A stretch of 9,414 nucleotides of DNA from Candidatus Schekmanbacteria bacterium GWA2_38_11 (GCA_001790645.1 MGDB01000021.1:5480-14893); one strand, 5' to 3'; counted from the first letter of the stretch, positions 1-6,433 are shown. Notes: a model not told the origin generated them from the letters alone. Numbers and translations are program-made.

Positions 1-1152
1 TTTAACAGGGAAAAGAAAAACATCAAAGAATTTCAGAGAATCAATGACGAATATCGTATTCCCAATATCAGGTCAGTTTATTACGATGCCATCCTTTATG
101 CTTTTGTAGAGTTAATAGGAGCAATTGCAGTTGCCCTTATAATCTGGTTTGGCGGCGGTCAGATAGTAAGACAGACTATCACTTTTGGCGCCTTAGTGGC
201 TTTTATAGAATATGTTGATAAATTCTTCAGACCCATCAGAGACCTTTCAACAAAATATGCCATTATGCAGCAGGCAATGGCTTCCTCTGAAAGGATATTT
301 AATCTGCTGGATGAAAAGGAAGAGGTATATGCTCCTGAACCATCTTCATCTCCGCAAACTGCTTCTGTAATGGACGGAGAAGGAAAATTAAAAAATTTGC
401 AGGGTGAGATAATATTCAGGGATGTCTATTTTTCCTATAATCCGGGGGACTATATTCTTAAAGATGTAAGTTTTAAAATTAATCCCGGAGAAAAAATTGC
501 AATAGTAGGCGCTACCGGCGGAGGGAAATCAACAATAATAAAATTATTAAGCAGGTTTTATGACATTGACAGAGGAGAGGTATTGATTGATGGAACTGAT
601 ATCCGGGGACTTGATAAGTCCTGGTTAAGAACGCAGATCAGCGTTGTACTTCAGGATGTATTCCTCTTCTCAGGCGACATAATGAGCAATATCAGGCTTG
701 GCAAGAATTCCATCACTGATGAAGAAGTCATTGAGGCCTCTAAGCTTGTCAATGCTCACAGGTTCATCTCAAACCTTCCTGATGGATACTACGAGACTGT
801 AAGGGAGAGAGGACAAAACCTCTCTACCGGAGAAAGGCAGCTCCTCTCTTTTGCAAGAGCCCTTGTCTTCAAGCCCAAGGTTCTTGTTCTTGACGAAGCC
901 ACTTCAAGCGTTGACACTATCACTGAAACATTAATCCAGGACGCTCTCTTTAAACTGACCGAAGGACGGACTTCAATAATAATCGCCCACCGCCTCTCAA
1001 CCATTCAGAGAGTTGACAGGATTATAGTCCTCCACAAAGGAATGGTCAGGGAAACCGGAACCCACAAGGAGCTTTTAAATCTCAGAGGAATATACTATAA
1101 GCTTTATCAACTCCAGTACAAATACCATCTTGAGGAAAGCTCAATCTTGTAA
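1..1152 (+). CDS. ABC exporter, fused permease/ATPase (MsbA/MdlB type), C-terminal part
   Basis: This is the C-terminal 383 residues of a half-size ABC exporter whose N-terminus lies before the window; the frame is open from base 1 and stops at TAA 1150-1152. It holds the end of the transmembrane domain, with a hydrophobic helix at about visible residues 31-53 and another at about 62-72, and then a complete nucleotide-binding domain. Walker A is GATGGGKST (170-178, Lys176), the Q-loop is in VVLQDVFLF, the signature is LSTGE (274-278) in place of LSGGQ, Walker B is VLVLDEA (Asp298, Glu299), and the H-loop His is 330. All catalytic residues are present. Such proteins sit in the inner membrane and export lipids, drugs or peptides using ATP. 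Many MdlA/MdlB-like members work as heterodimers encoded side by side, so a partner could lie upstream; this is inference. The substrate cannot be told from the sequence. Confidence 0.93.
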   Translation, partial: FNREKKNIKEFQRINDEYRIPNIRSVYYDAILYAFVELIGAIAVALIIWFGGGQIVRQTITFGALVAFIEYVDKFFRPIRDLSTKYAIMQQAMASSERIFNLLDEKEEVYAPEPSSSPQTASVMDGEGKLKNLQGEIIFRDVYFSYNPGDYILKDVSFKINPGEKIAIVGATGGGKSTIIKLLSRFYDIDRGEVLIDGTDIRGLDKSWLRTQISVVLQDVFLFSGDIMSNIRLGKNSITDEEVIEASKLVNAHRFISNLPDGYYETVRERGQNLSTGERQLLSFARALVFKPKVLVLDEATSSVDTITETLIQDALFKLTEGRTSIIIAHRLSTIQRVDRIIVLHKGMVRETGTHKELLNLRGIYYKLYQLQYKYHLEESSIL

Positions 1153-1183
1153 AGGAGCTATTGTTTTTTCTATGAACTCCTTT
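1151..1183 (+). terminator. weak candidate terminator after the ABC exporter gene
   Basis: AAAGGAG (1151-1157) pairs with CTCCTTT (1177-1183) around a 19-base loop that contains a run of six T. The stem starts on the stop codon. There is no clean U-tract after the stem, so this is only a possible terminator. Confidence 0.22.
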
Positions 1184-1185
1184 TC

Positions 1186-1307
1186 GAGACTGTGTCATAA
1201 TGTAGCCGCAACCTTTAGGTTGCGAATCACCCATCTTTTTATATCAATGAGTTTAACGCAGGCTAAAGCCTGCGGCTACCATTGAAACATGATTATGACA
1301 CAGCCTC
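1186..1307. mobile_element. MITE-like element with 16-bp terminal inverted repeats enclosing a REP pair
   Basis: The ends GAGACTGTGTCATAAT (1186-1201) and ATTATGACACAGCCTC (1292-1307) are inverted repeats with one mismatch in 16. Inside lie two hairpins pointing at each other: GTAG + C + CGCAACC-TTTA-GGTTGCG (1202-1224) and, on the minus strand, GTAG + C + CGCAGGC-TTTA-GCCTGCG (1279-1257). The element is 122 bp and has no coding capacity. I see no clear target-site duplication. It fills most of the gap between two convergent genes. The inner part matches the architecture of a BIME (two REPs in opposite orientation); the outer arms look like transposon ends. I infer a non-autonomous element, but cannot name its transposase. 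Confidence 0.6.
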
Positions 1308-1330
1308 TTCTAAAGGGGGGAAATGGTATA

Positions 1331-1369
1331 ATGACAGAAATAACGACGTTCCTGTCGTTCATTTGTCAT
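1331..1369. other. hairpin between convergent genes
   Basis: AACGAC (1342-1347) and GTCGTT (1354-1359) form a stem around GTTCCT, and ATGACA (1331-1336) with TGTCAT (1364-1369) extends it after a small internal loop. It lies just past the threonine synthase stop codon. It has no U-tract on either strand, so a terminator role is only possible. Confidence 0.3.
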
Positions 1370-1378
1370 TTAGCCCAT

Positions 1379-2740
1379 CTATCTCTGCAAAGACTTTTTT
1401 CTCCTCTTATCCTTCTTCTCAAGCTCGCGGAAAAGGGTATCCCGCACAGCATCATATTTTGCAGGAACTTCTATTGGCAGGTTTGCATAATGAGGAGTTA
1501 TGTTCTTTAGCCTGCTCTCATGGTACTTGAGCTTAAACTCCGTAAACTTCAAACCGTGTGCTGTGGAAATGACAATCACTCTCTCATGTGGAGCTATCAC
1601 TTTTTTCTTTAAGAGTTTAAAAAGCACTGCCAGGGCTACACCGGTGTGGGGACAGTTAAAAAGCCCTGTCCAGTCACCCTTGGCTGCTGCATCTGCAAGT
1701 TCCTGTTCAGAAGCCTGTTCAACAATTCCGTTAAACTCCTTTAATACCTTAACAGCCTTTTTAAAGCTTACGGGATTACCTATCTGGATTGCACTTGCAA
1801 GGGTCTTCTTTGCATGGATTGGTTTAAATTCCTCAAAACCCTTTAAATAGCTCTGATACAGTGGGTTAGCCATTTCTGCCTGGGCACAGACAATCCTCGG
1901 GAGTTTCTTTATCATCCATAAATCCCGCATAAGAAGAAATCCCTTGCCAAGGGCAGAAACATTTCCGAGATTCCCTCCCGGTATTATAATCCAGTCCGGG
2001 ACCTCCCAGTCAAACTGCTGTACAAGCTCAATGCTGACTGTCTTCTGACCCTCGACTCTCAGGGAATTCATGGAATTTGCCAGGTATATATTATTCTTTC
2101 TGCATATCTCCTGGACTATCTTCATGCATCCGTCAAAATCAGTATCAAGTGAAAGAGTCATGGCGCCGTTTGCTATTGGCTGAATCAACTGGGCGTTAGA
2201 GACCTTGTTCTTTGGCAGAAATACGATTGACTGTATCCCTGCAGCTGCACAGTAAGCTGCTAAAGCAGCTGAGGTATCACCTGTTGAAGCGCATGCAACA
2301 GCGGTAATTTTTTTCCCCTCAGATATCATCTGCTTTACCATTGAAACAAGTACAGTCATCCCCAAATCTTTAAATGAGCCTGTATGGCTGTTCCCGCACT
2401 GTTTCACCCACAGGTCTTCTAACCCTATCTCCTTTCCGAGCCTCTCAGCCCAGAATAAATTGCTGCTGCCCTCATACATGGAAACTATATTCTGGTTTTC
2501 CAGACCGGGGCAGACCATTTCCTTCTTACCCCAGACTCCGCTCCCGTAAGGCCACTCGCCCCTGCGGTACCTGTCGTCAAAAAGTTTCATCCACTGCCAT
2601 GCGCTTTTCTTCTTCAATTTATTCAGGTCATGCCTTACCTCTAAAAGGTCACCGCATTTAGGGCAGTTATAGATTACTTCATTTAATTCATATTTCCCTT
2701 CGCAATTACTTATACACTGAAACCATGCTTTGTATTCCAT
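1379..2740 (-). CDS. thrC: threonine synthase
   Basis: This 453-residue PLP enzyme should convert O-phospho-L-homoserine to threonine in the cytoplasm, the last step of threonine synthesis. The N-terminus carries a rubredoxin/zinc-ribbon-like cysteine set, C9, C13, C26 and C29, seen in many bacterial and archaeal members. The PLP Schiff-base lysine is Lys124 in [11 protein letters not shown] (118-128). [11 protein letters not shown] (149-159) is a substrate-side loop, and PGGNLGN (254-260) is the glycine-rich loop that holds the PLP phosphate. The length is normal for this subgroup. The ATG start follows an imperfect GGAAAG Shine-Dalgarno stretch. It is transcribed in the same direction as the deoxyhypusine-synthase-like gene, but 207 bases of repeat-rich sequence separate them, so a shared transcript is uncertain. 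Cysteate synthase is a close relative and cannot be fully excluded, but the FKDLGMT context and bacterial setting favour ThrC. Confidence 0.88.
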   Translation of the reverse strand: MEYKAWFQCISNCEGKYELNEVIYNCPKCGDLLEVRHDLNKLKKKSAWQWMKLFDDRYRRGEWPYGSGVWGKKEMVCPGLENQNIVSMYEGSSNLFWAERLGKEIGLEDLWVKQCGNSHTGSFKDLGMTVLVSMVKQMISEGKKITAVACASTGDTSAALAAYCAAAGIQSIVFLPKNKVSNAQLIQPIANGAMTLSLDTDFDGCMKIVQEICRKNNIYLANSMNSLRVEGQKTVSIELVQQFDWEVPDWIIIPGGNLGNVSALGKGFLLMRDLWMIKKLPRIVCAQAEMANPLYQSYLKGFEEFKPIHAKKTLASAIQIGNPVSFKKAVKVLKEFNGIVEQASEQELADAAAKGDWTGLFNCPHTGVALAVLFKLLKKKVIAPHERVIVISTAHGLKFTEFKLKYHESRLKNITPHYANLPIEVPAKYDAVRDTLFRELEKKDKRRKKSLQR

Positions 2741-2774
2741 ATTCTACTTCTTTCCTAAAAAGGTCTTTAAAAAT

Positions 2775-2844
2775 GCGGGGTTAGAAAACCCCGCCTATTG
2801 ACCTGTCTGCCGACAGGCAGGTAGGCGGGACATTCTTGTCCCGC
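2775..2844. repeat. divergent pair of REP hairpins with TTCT loops
   Basis: The plus-strand unit is GTAG (2821-2824) + GCGGGACA-TTCT-TGTCCCGC (2825-2844). The minus-strand unit, read in reverse, is ATAG (2798-2795) + GCGGGGTT-TTCT-AACCCCGC (2794-2775). Foot, loop and the first five stem bases agree, while the last three stem base pairs differ with compensating changes. Between them a third palindrome, CCTGTC-TGCC-GACAGG (2802-2817), belongs to the CCTGCC-type family also seen at 4136 and 8957. The pair lies just upstream of the threonine synthase start. Confidence 0.7.
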
Positions 2845-2860
2845 AGACTTTCTAAATATA

Positions 2861-2917
2861 ATTACACAGATTTAAAGAAGATTACAGAGATTTTTTTTAA
2901 AATCTAATCTGTGTAAT
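2861..2917. repeat. AT-rich inverted repeat downstream of the DHS-like gene
   Basis: ATTACACAGATT (2861-2872) is a perfect 12-bp inverse of AATCTGTGTAAT (2906-2917). An imperfect direct copy, ATTACAGAGATT, lies at 2881-2892 and is followed by a T run. It sits 31 bases past the stop codon of the minus-strand DHS-like gene. It could end that transcript or be another dispersed repeat; the sequence does not decide. Confidence 0.5.
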
Positions 2918-2947
2918 CTAAAATTAATCATTGTAATCACTAAAATT

Positions 2948-4045
2948 CTAAATTTTAGATTTTTTTAAAAACTCTTTTTGCATTCTTTCAACTAACTCAT
3001 TTTTTTTATCATAAAGTCTCTTATGTTTTCTGGGTTTTACATTTGCAAGGACGTAACTTGTGATAATTGGCAGGCAAAGTGTAAAATCTGTATATGCTAC
3101 AATTGCATCAGGCAGCATCTCTTCATCAACCTTCCCCCAGCTCACAGCTTCAGAGGGTGTAGCCCCTGACAACCCGCCTGTATCAGGCCTTGCATCAGTA
3201 ATCTGTATGAAATAGTCATGTCCCTTTTCATCAAGCTTCAGGATTTCCTGGATCTGAGGCTCTGTCTGGAGCATGAAATTTTTTGGCGCACCGCCACCTA
3301 TGATAAATACTGCGCTTTTCCCATTCAACCTCTTGGCGTCAAGGACTATTGCAGCAGTCTCATTCACATCAAGGTATGGCCATACCTTAAGCTTAATCCC
3401 CTCCAGGGCAAGCTCTGCAATATTCATTCCAATGGAGCTATCCCCGGGTGAAGGAGTATAAATCGGGACTCCAAACTGGTATGCAGTTGAAAGGAGTGTA
3501 GGTGTTTTTATCCCAAGAAGTTTTTCCCGCTCAAAGAGATATTTACCAATATTGTAGTGGAGATCTGCTGTGCTCATCTCGTTGCGAAACTCCGGGGCTT
3601 TTAAAATTTCCCTGTAAAAGCTGTCAGTAGAAAGAAGGACATCATAATCAAATATTATATCATAAATCCTGACCAGTTTTGAGCGCCTGAGCTCCGTATC
3701 ATTAAGAAAAGGACTTCCCTGCCTGAGTTCCAGATTCAGTCCGAAGTGCGTATCATGATAGAGGTTAGCACCTGTGCTTGTAATCCAGTCAATAAAACCA
3801 TTTCTTATTAAAGGGACTATTGCAGACATTCCCAAACCCGCAGGAGTCAGGGCACCTGCAATACTCATGCCAACTGTTACACCTTCCTTTAAAATCTTTT
3901 TTACAAGGAGATGGCATATCTCTTTTATCCTCTTGCCGTTATAGGCAAGAAAATATTTATCTACAAGGTCGGTGACGGATAAATTGCCCGCAATCGGCTT
4001 GGGGGTTATCACATCACACTTTGAAAAATAGCTACGATCAACCAT
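2948..4045 (-). CDS. deoxyhypusine synthase family protein (bacterial DHS-like)
   Basis: The 365-residue protein belongs to the deoxyhypusine synthase fold family. Eukaryotic and archaeal DHS moves the aminobutyl group of spermidine onto a lysine of eIF5A, using NAD; bacteria lack eIF5A, and some bacterial homologues make homospermidine instead. Visible signatures, numbered from the ATG at 4045, are TGANLYHDTHFG (91-102, NAD side), PSPGDSSIG (198-206), GGGAPKN (250-256) whose Lys255 aligns with the enzyme-intermediate lysine (Lys329 in the human enzyme), and SGATPSEAVSWGK (293-305). The C-terminus is a basic tail. I chose the ATG at 4045 because AGGTG stands seven bases upstream. The same frame stays open to a TTG at 4099, but that stretch is a REP repeat and is probably not coding. 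The catalytic lysine is present, so an active transferase is likely; whether the acceptor is putrescine, another amine or a protein is unknown. Confidence 0.85.
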   Translation of the reverse strand: MVDRSYFSKCDVITPKPIAGNLSVTDLVDKYFLAYNGKRIKEICHLLVKKILKEGVTVGMSIAGALTPAGLGMSAIVPLIRNGFIDWITSTGANLYHDTHFGLNLELRQGSPFLNDTELRRSKLVRIYDIIFDYDVLLSTDSFYREILKAPEFRNEMSTADLHYNIGKYLFEREKLLGIKTPTLLSTAYQFGVPIYTPSPGDSSIGMNIAELALEGIKLKVWPYLDVNETAAIVLDAKRLNGKSAVFIIGGGAPKNFMLQTEPQIQEILKLDEKGHDYFIQITDARPDTGGLSGATPSEAVSWGKVDEEMLPDAIVAYTDFTLCLPIITSYVLANVKPRKHKRLYDKKNELVERMQKEFLKKSKI

Positions 4046-4069
4046 ATTAAAACACCTTATCATCCAGAT

Positions 4070-4122
4070 GTAGAAACGGGTCTTTAGACCCGTTAACAAC
4101 AGACCTAAAGGTCTGTTTCTGC
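4070..4122. repeat. convergent pair of REP hairpins with TTTA loops
   Basis: The plus unit is GTAG + A + AACGGGTC-TTTA-GACCCGTT (4070-4094). The minus unit, read in reverse, is GCAG + A + AACAGACC-TTTA-GGTCTGTT (4122-4098). Stems are perfect 8-bp and differ by compensating pairs. The pair is 24 bases upstream of the DHS-like start codon and so probably lies in its 5' leader. Confidence 0.75.
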
Positions 4123-4135
4123 AATCCCCCCTTTA

Positions 4136-4155
4136 CCTGCCTGCCGGTAGGCAGG
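4136..4155. repeat. CCTGCC-type palindrome, copy 2 of 3
   Basis: CCTGCCT (4136-4142) pairs with AGGCAGG (4149-4155) around GCCGGT. The same family appears at 2802-2817, slightly diverged, and at 8957-8978. All three lie in intergenic gaps next to other palindromes. Confidence 0.65.
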
Positions 4156-4163
4156 GAAAAGGG

Positions 4164-4208
4164 TCACCAACCATCTCCCTCTCCCCTGGAGGGAGATGGT
4201 CGGGGTGA
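4164..4208. repeat. long palindrome with 12-bp perfect stem
   Basis: ACCATCTCCCTC (4170-4181) pairs with GAGGGAGATGGT (4189-4200) around a 7-base loop. TCACC (4164-4168) and GGTGA (4204-4208) can extend the stem after an unpaired stretch. This is the only copy in the window. It lies in the divergent gap between the DHS-like gene and the hydroxylase operon. Confidence 0.6.
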
Positions 4209-4235
4209 GGGGAATTTTGATTTTTATTTAATCCC

Positions 4236-4267
4236 TCGAATCCTTGAATCCTTTCAACTTCTCAACT
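4236..4267. repeat. degenerate period-8 tandem repeat
   Basis: Four octamers follow one another: TCGAATCC, TTGAATCC, TTTCAACT, TCTCAACT. A related octamer, CCTTGAAC, is repeated twice at 5701-5716. The rest of 4209-4350 is AT-rich and shows nothing else I can name. Confidence 0.4.
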
Positions 4268-4350
4268 AATTCTAAGATAAACCAAAACTAATAAAATACC
4301 CCTGAGACATGGATGAAATATTATAAATATTAATTTTTAAGTCAAGCAAA

Positions 4351-4373
4351 ATTGGGAAATTGGGAAATTGGAA
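4351..4373. repeat. period-8 tandem repeat ATTGGGAA
   Basis: Two exact ATTGGGAA units (4351-4366) are followed by a partial third (ATTGGAA). The array ends right at the candidate -35 box of the hydroxylase operon. Confidence 0.45.
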
Positions 4374-4402
4374 TTGACTTTTTTGATTAATTTTTTTATT
4401 TT
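4374..4402 (+). promoter_or_regulatory. candidate sigma-70 promoter of the hydroxylase operon
   Basis: TTGACT (4374-4379) matches five of six bases of the -35 consensus. TATTTT (4397-4402) matches four of six of the -10 consensus after a 17-base spacer. A start about seven bases later would leave a leader of some 25 bases, ending in the AGGAG ribosome site at 4420-4424. The surrounding sequence is very AT-rich, so chance matches are common. Confidence 0.42.
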
Positions 4403-4433
4403 GAATAAAATTTTTTTGCAGGAGTAATGACCT

Positions 4434-5510
4434 TTGAGATTACCAAAGTTTGATTACCACAAACCCGGAAATATCCAGGAAGCCTGTTCCATATTAAAAG
4501 GACACAACGGAAATGCAAGAGTGATTGCAGGCGGCACTGACCTTCTGGTAGCAATGAAACACAGGGTAAAAGCCCCGGCTCACATTATAAGCCTCAAAGG
4601 GATTAAAGGATTGGATACTATAAATCCCTCTTCATCCCTATCAAACAAAGATTCAATCCCCCTTAGTCCCCCTTTATCAAAGGGGAATTCAGGGGAATTT
4701 TCAAGTGGAAACGATACCCTAACAATTGGTTCTTTAGTGACCCTGCAATCTGTTGCCGACGCAGACATAATCAAAAAAAGATTTCCTATTCTTTCTGCTG
4801 CAGCAGATTCTGTTGCCTCCCAGCAGATCAGAAACATGGGGACCATTGGAGGAAACATCTGCCTTGATACAAGGTGCTGGTACTACAACCAGTCAAAGGA
4901 ATGGAGAGATGCAAGGCCGCCCTGTTTTAAAACAAAAGGCTCTGTCTGCTATGTAATCAAAGGCGGGAACAAGTGCAATGCCCTCTATGCTTCAGACACA
5001 GCACCGGCACTGATAGCTTTAAACGCCAGAGTAAAAATCTGCAATTCTGAAAATACATCCAAAGAAATCCCCATTGAAAACTTCTTCACAGGAGTTGGTG
5101 AGCCTGTAAATATCCTGAAACAGGATGAAATAATGACGCAGATAACCATTCCAAATAACTCATCAGGGGGAGCAGAGACGAGAGGTGCTTTTAACAAGTT
5201 ATGCTTTAGAGAGGGATTAGAATATCCGGTTATAAATGTCGCTGTGCTTTTAGAACTTAATAAAGAAAAAATCTGCAAAAATGCAAAGATCGTTATCGGC
5301 GCTGTAACATCATCACCTGTGAGAGCAAAAAATGCTGAAGAGAAGTTAAAAGGCAAAAAAATAGATGAGGCCTTAATTGCTGAAGCAGGAAAAACTGCTT
5401 CCAAAGATATCAGCGTAATTCCTTACCTGTGGGCTTCCCCGGGTTACAAGAGAAAGATGATAGAAGTTTGCGTTGGAAGGGGAATCAGGAAGGCCTTGGA
5501 AAAGGATTAA
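4434..5510 (+). CDS. 4-hydroxybenzoyl-CoA reductase-like beta subunit (FAD and [4Fe-4S], HcrB-like)
   Basis: This 358-residue protein is the FAD subunit of a xanthine-oxidase-family molybdenum hydroxylase. AGGTDLL (32-38) and TIGGN (137-141) are the FAD-binding motifs. Between them and the C-terminal domain is an insert with four cysteines, C148 (DTRCWYYNQ), C164 (PPCFK), C172 (VCYVI) and C181 (KCNAL). That spacing and context are the hallmark of the extra [4Fe-4S] cluster in the beta subunit of 4-hydroxybenzoyl-CoA reductase, which reductively removes a phenolic hydroxyl in anaerobic aromatic degradation. The start is TTG, with GGAG nine bases upstream, and gives the family's usual N-terminus, MRLPKFDYHKPG. 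It is about 30 residues longer than the family; the excess is residues 63-94, including a translated palindromic repeat. It is the first gene of the operon. The exact substrate is not proven. Confidence 0.86.
   Translation: MRLPKFDYHKPGNIQEACSILKGHNGNARVIAGGTDLLVAMKHRVKAPAHIISLKGIKGLDTINPSSSLSNKDSIPLSPPLSKGNSGEFSSGNDTLTIGSLVTLQSVADADIIKKRFPILSAAADSVASQQIRNMGTIGGNICLDTRCWYYNQSKEWRDARPPCFKTKGSVCYVIKGGNKCNALYASDTAPALIALNARVKICNSENTSKEIPIENFFTGVGEPVNILKQDEIMTQITIPNNSSGGAETRGAFNKLCFREGLEYPVINVAVLLELNKEKICKNAKIVIGAVTSSPVRAKNAEEKLKGKKIDEALIAEAGKTASKDISVIPYLWASPGYKRKMIEVCVGRGIRKALEKD
4656..4703 (+). repeat. palindromic C5T3/A3G5 repeat inserted in frame in the FAD subunit gene
   Basis: ATCCCCC (4656-4662) begins a repeat whose core stem is CCCCTTT-ATC-AAAGGGG (4669-4685), followed by AGGGGAATTTT on the other side. 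The same repeat type lies between genes at 5617-5692 and 9019-9098. Here it is translated as IPLSPPLSKGNSGEF (residues 75-89) with no stop or frameshift. It falls in a loop after GIKGLD and before LTIGSLVTL, where relatives have only a short turn. Confidence 0.75.
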
Positions 5511-5536
5511 GGATTAAGTAGTAAGAATTAAGTAGG
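5502..5536. repeat. period-7 tandem repeat over the stop codon of the FAD subunit gene
   Basis: Five heptamers run without gaps: AAGGATT, AAGGATT, AAGTAGT, AAGAATT, AAGTAGG. The TAA stop (5508-5510) lies between the first two units. The last unit supplies the GTAG foot of the following REP hairpin. Confidence 0.55.
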
Positions 5537-5586
5537 GCATGGTCCCTGACCATGCCGCAGCGGTGCATTCGGGGAATGCACCCTAC
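5532..5586. repeat. convergent pair of REP hairpins with 9-bp stems and triloops
   Basis: The plus unit is GTAG + GGCATGGTC-CCT-GACCATGCC (5532-5556). The minus unit, read in reverse, is GTAG + GGTGCATTC-CCC-GAATGCACC (5586-5562). Both stems are perfect and nine base pairs long. Their sequences differ apart from the leading GG and final TC, while foot, stem length and loop size are kept. Confidence 0.78.
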
Positions 5587-5616
5587 AAAGGGGCCGAGGA
5601 ATCAACTGGAAATCAA

Positions 5617-5692
5617 ATCCCCCCTTGCCCCCCTTTTCTAAAGGGGGGAAATTCATTAACTCCCCCTTTGAAAAAGGAGGATTAAGGGGGAT
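5617..5692. repeat. C5T3/A3G5 double palindrome
   Basis: Outer arms ATCCCCC (5617-5623) and GGGGGAT (5686-5692) enclose two hairpins: CCCCCCTTT-TCT-AAAGGGGGG (5628-5648) and CCCCCTTT-GAA-AAAGGAGG (5662-5680, one mismatch). With the REP pair before it and two CCTTGAAC octamers after it (5701-5716), it fills the 234-base gap between the first two hydroxylase genes. Confidence 0.7.
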
Positions 5693-5744
5693 GTTAAATT
5701 CCTTGAACCCTTGAACCCTTTTTAAAAAAAGAGGTACTGTAGTC

Positions 5745-6209
5745 GTGAAGAAAATTATTAATTTAAAGGTCAACGGTGATATATACGAGCTCGCTATAGA
5801 GCCGTGGAGAACTCTCCTTGAAGTCTTGAGGGAAAACCTTGGGTTCACAGGAACAAAGAAAAGCTGCGGACTTGGGACATGCGGAGCCTGCACTGTAATA
5901 ATCAATGGTTCTCCGGTTCTTGCCTGCCTCACTCTGGCTTTCGAGGTAGAGGGAATAGACATTCTAACCATTGAGGGTATTTCACAAAAAGGCTCTTTAC
6001 ATCCCATCCAGGAATCTTTTATAAAACATGGTGCAATCCAGTGTGGTCATTGTACACCGGGGATGATAATGTCAGCTAAAGGTTTGCTTGATAAAAACCC
6101 TCATCCCAATAAAGATGAAATAAAAAAGGCACTTGCAGGTAATTTCTGCCGCTGCACCGGCTATAAAAAAATTGTTGAAGCTGTAGAAGCGGTTAGTGAG
6201 GGGAAGTAG
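5745..6209 (+). CDS. molybdenum hydroxylase [2Fe-2S] subunit (HcrC-like)
   Basis: The 154-residue protein is the small iron-sulfur subunit that relays electrons between the molybdenum centre and the FAD/[4Fe-4S] subunit. The N-terminal plant-ferredoxin-like domain binds one [2Fe-2S] cluster through C41, C46, C49 and C61. The C-terminal helical domain binds the second through C100, C103, C135 and C137 (CGHCTPGM and FCRCTGY). All eight ligands are present and the length is normal for the family. The start is GTG, with GAGGT nine bases upstream. It is the middle gene of the operon, but repeat-filled gaps of 234 and 224 bases flank it, which is unusual for subunits of one complex. The subunit alone does not show the substrate; the neighbours place it in the 4-hydroxybenzoyl-CoA reductase branch. 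Confidence 0.93.
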   Translation: MKKIINLKVNGDIYELAIEPWRTLLEVLRENLGFTGTKKSCGLGTCGACTVIINGSPVLACLTLAFEVEGIDILTIEGISQKGSLHPIQESFIKHGAIQCGHCTPGMIMSAKGLLDKNPHPNKDEIKKALAGNFCRCTGYKKIVEAVEAVSEGK

Positions 6210-6213
6210 CTTT

Positions 6214-6237
6214 AAGCTATAAGCTGTAGGCTGTAAG
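6214..6237. repeat. period-7 tandem repeat just after the [2Fe-2S] subunit gene
   Basis: AAGCTAT, AAGCTGT, AGGCTGT and a partial AAG follow the TAG stop by four bases. The same heptamer type recurs at 8708-8728. A REP unit starts five bases later. Confidence 0.5.
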
Positions 6238-6241
6238 AAAT

Positions 6242-6406
6242 GTAGCCGCAGGCTTTAGCCTGCGTCGAGCCTGGAAAGGCTCTCCCACAATTGTGGGAAA
6301 CCCCTTCAGGGGTTGATTCTCCTGAATAATAGGAGTCAGGCGAGACGCCTGACCTACTTCGTTAGTATGTAATTATTTAATCGTAGGACAGGCGTCCCGC
6401 CTGTCC
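6242..6406. repeat. array of six consecutive hairpins between two hydroxylase genes
   Basis: In order: GTAG + C + CGCAGGC-TTTA-GCCTGCG (6242-6264, plus REP); GAGCCT-GGAA-AGGCTC (6267-6282); the perfect palindrome TCCCACAATTGTGGGA (6283-6298); AACCCC-TTCA-GGGGTT (6299-6314); GTCAGGCG-AGA-CGCCTGAC-CTAC (6335-6357, a REP on the minus strand); and GTAG + GACAGGCG-TCC-CGCCTGTC (6383-6405, plus REP). The last two have the same foot and nearly the same stem, with one A-T/T-A swap kept paired. If transcribed, nearly the whole 224-base gap would fold. Confidence 0.75.
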
Positions 6407-6433
6407 ACAAGATTATTTTAGAGGAAATAAAGG

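Noticed and set aside
820..834. LSTGE signature in the ABC exporter as a sign of a degenerate ATPase site
   Set aside because: Ser and Gly of the signature are kept, and Walker A, Walker B Glu and the H-loop His are intact. Such variants occur in active exporters.
4046..4099. TTG start at 4099 for the DHS-like protein, adding 18 residues
   Set aside because: The added codons lie partly within a REP hairpin and no ribosome site precedes the TTG. The ATG at 4045 has AGGTG at good spacing.
4427..4453. Eight-codon ATG reading frame overlapping the start of the FAD subunit gene, as a possible leader peptide
   Set aside because: It is only two bases from AGGAG, too close for normal initiation, and has no attenuator-like codon run. 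The TTG at 4434 fits both spacing and homology.
5528..6007. Minus-strand reading frame of 159 codons
   Set aside because: It lies over the repeat gap and antisense to the [2Fe-2S] subunit gene, and its peptide includes translated C5T3 repeats. It is a shadow frame.
6242..6406. CRISPR-like array of palindromes
   Set aside because: The units differ in sequence and size, spacing is irregular, there is no constant direct repeat and no cas gene. REP and other hairpins explain it.
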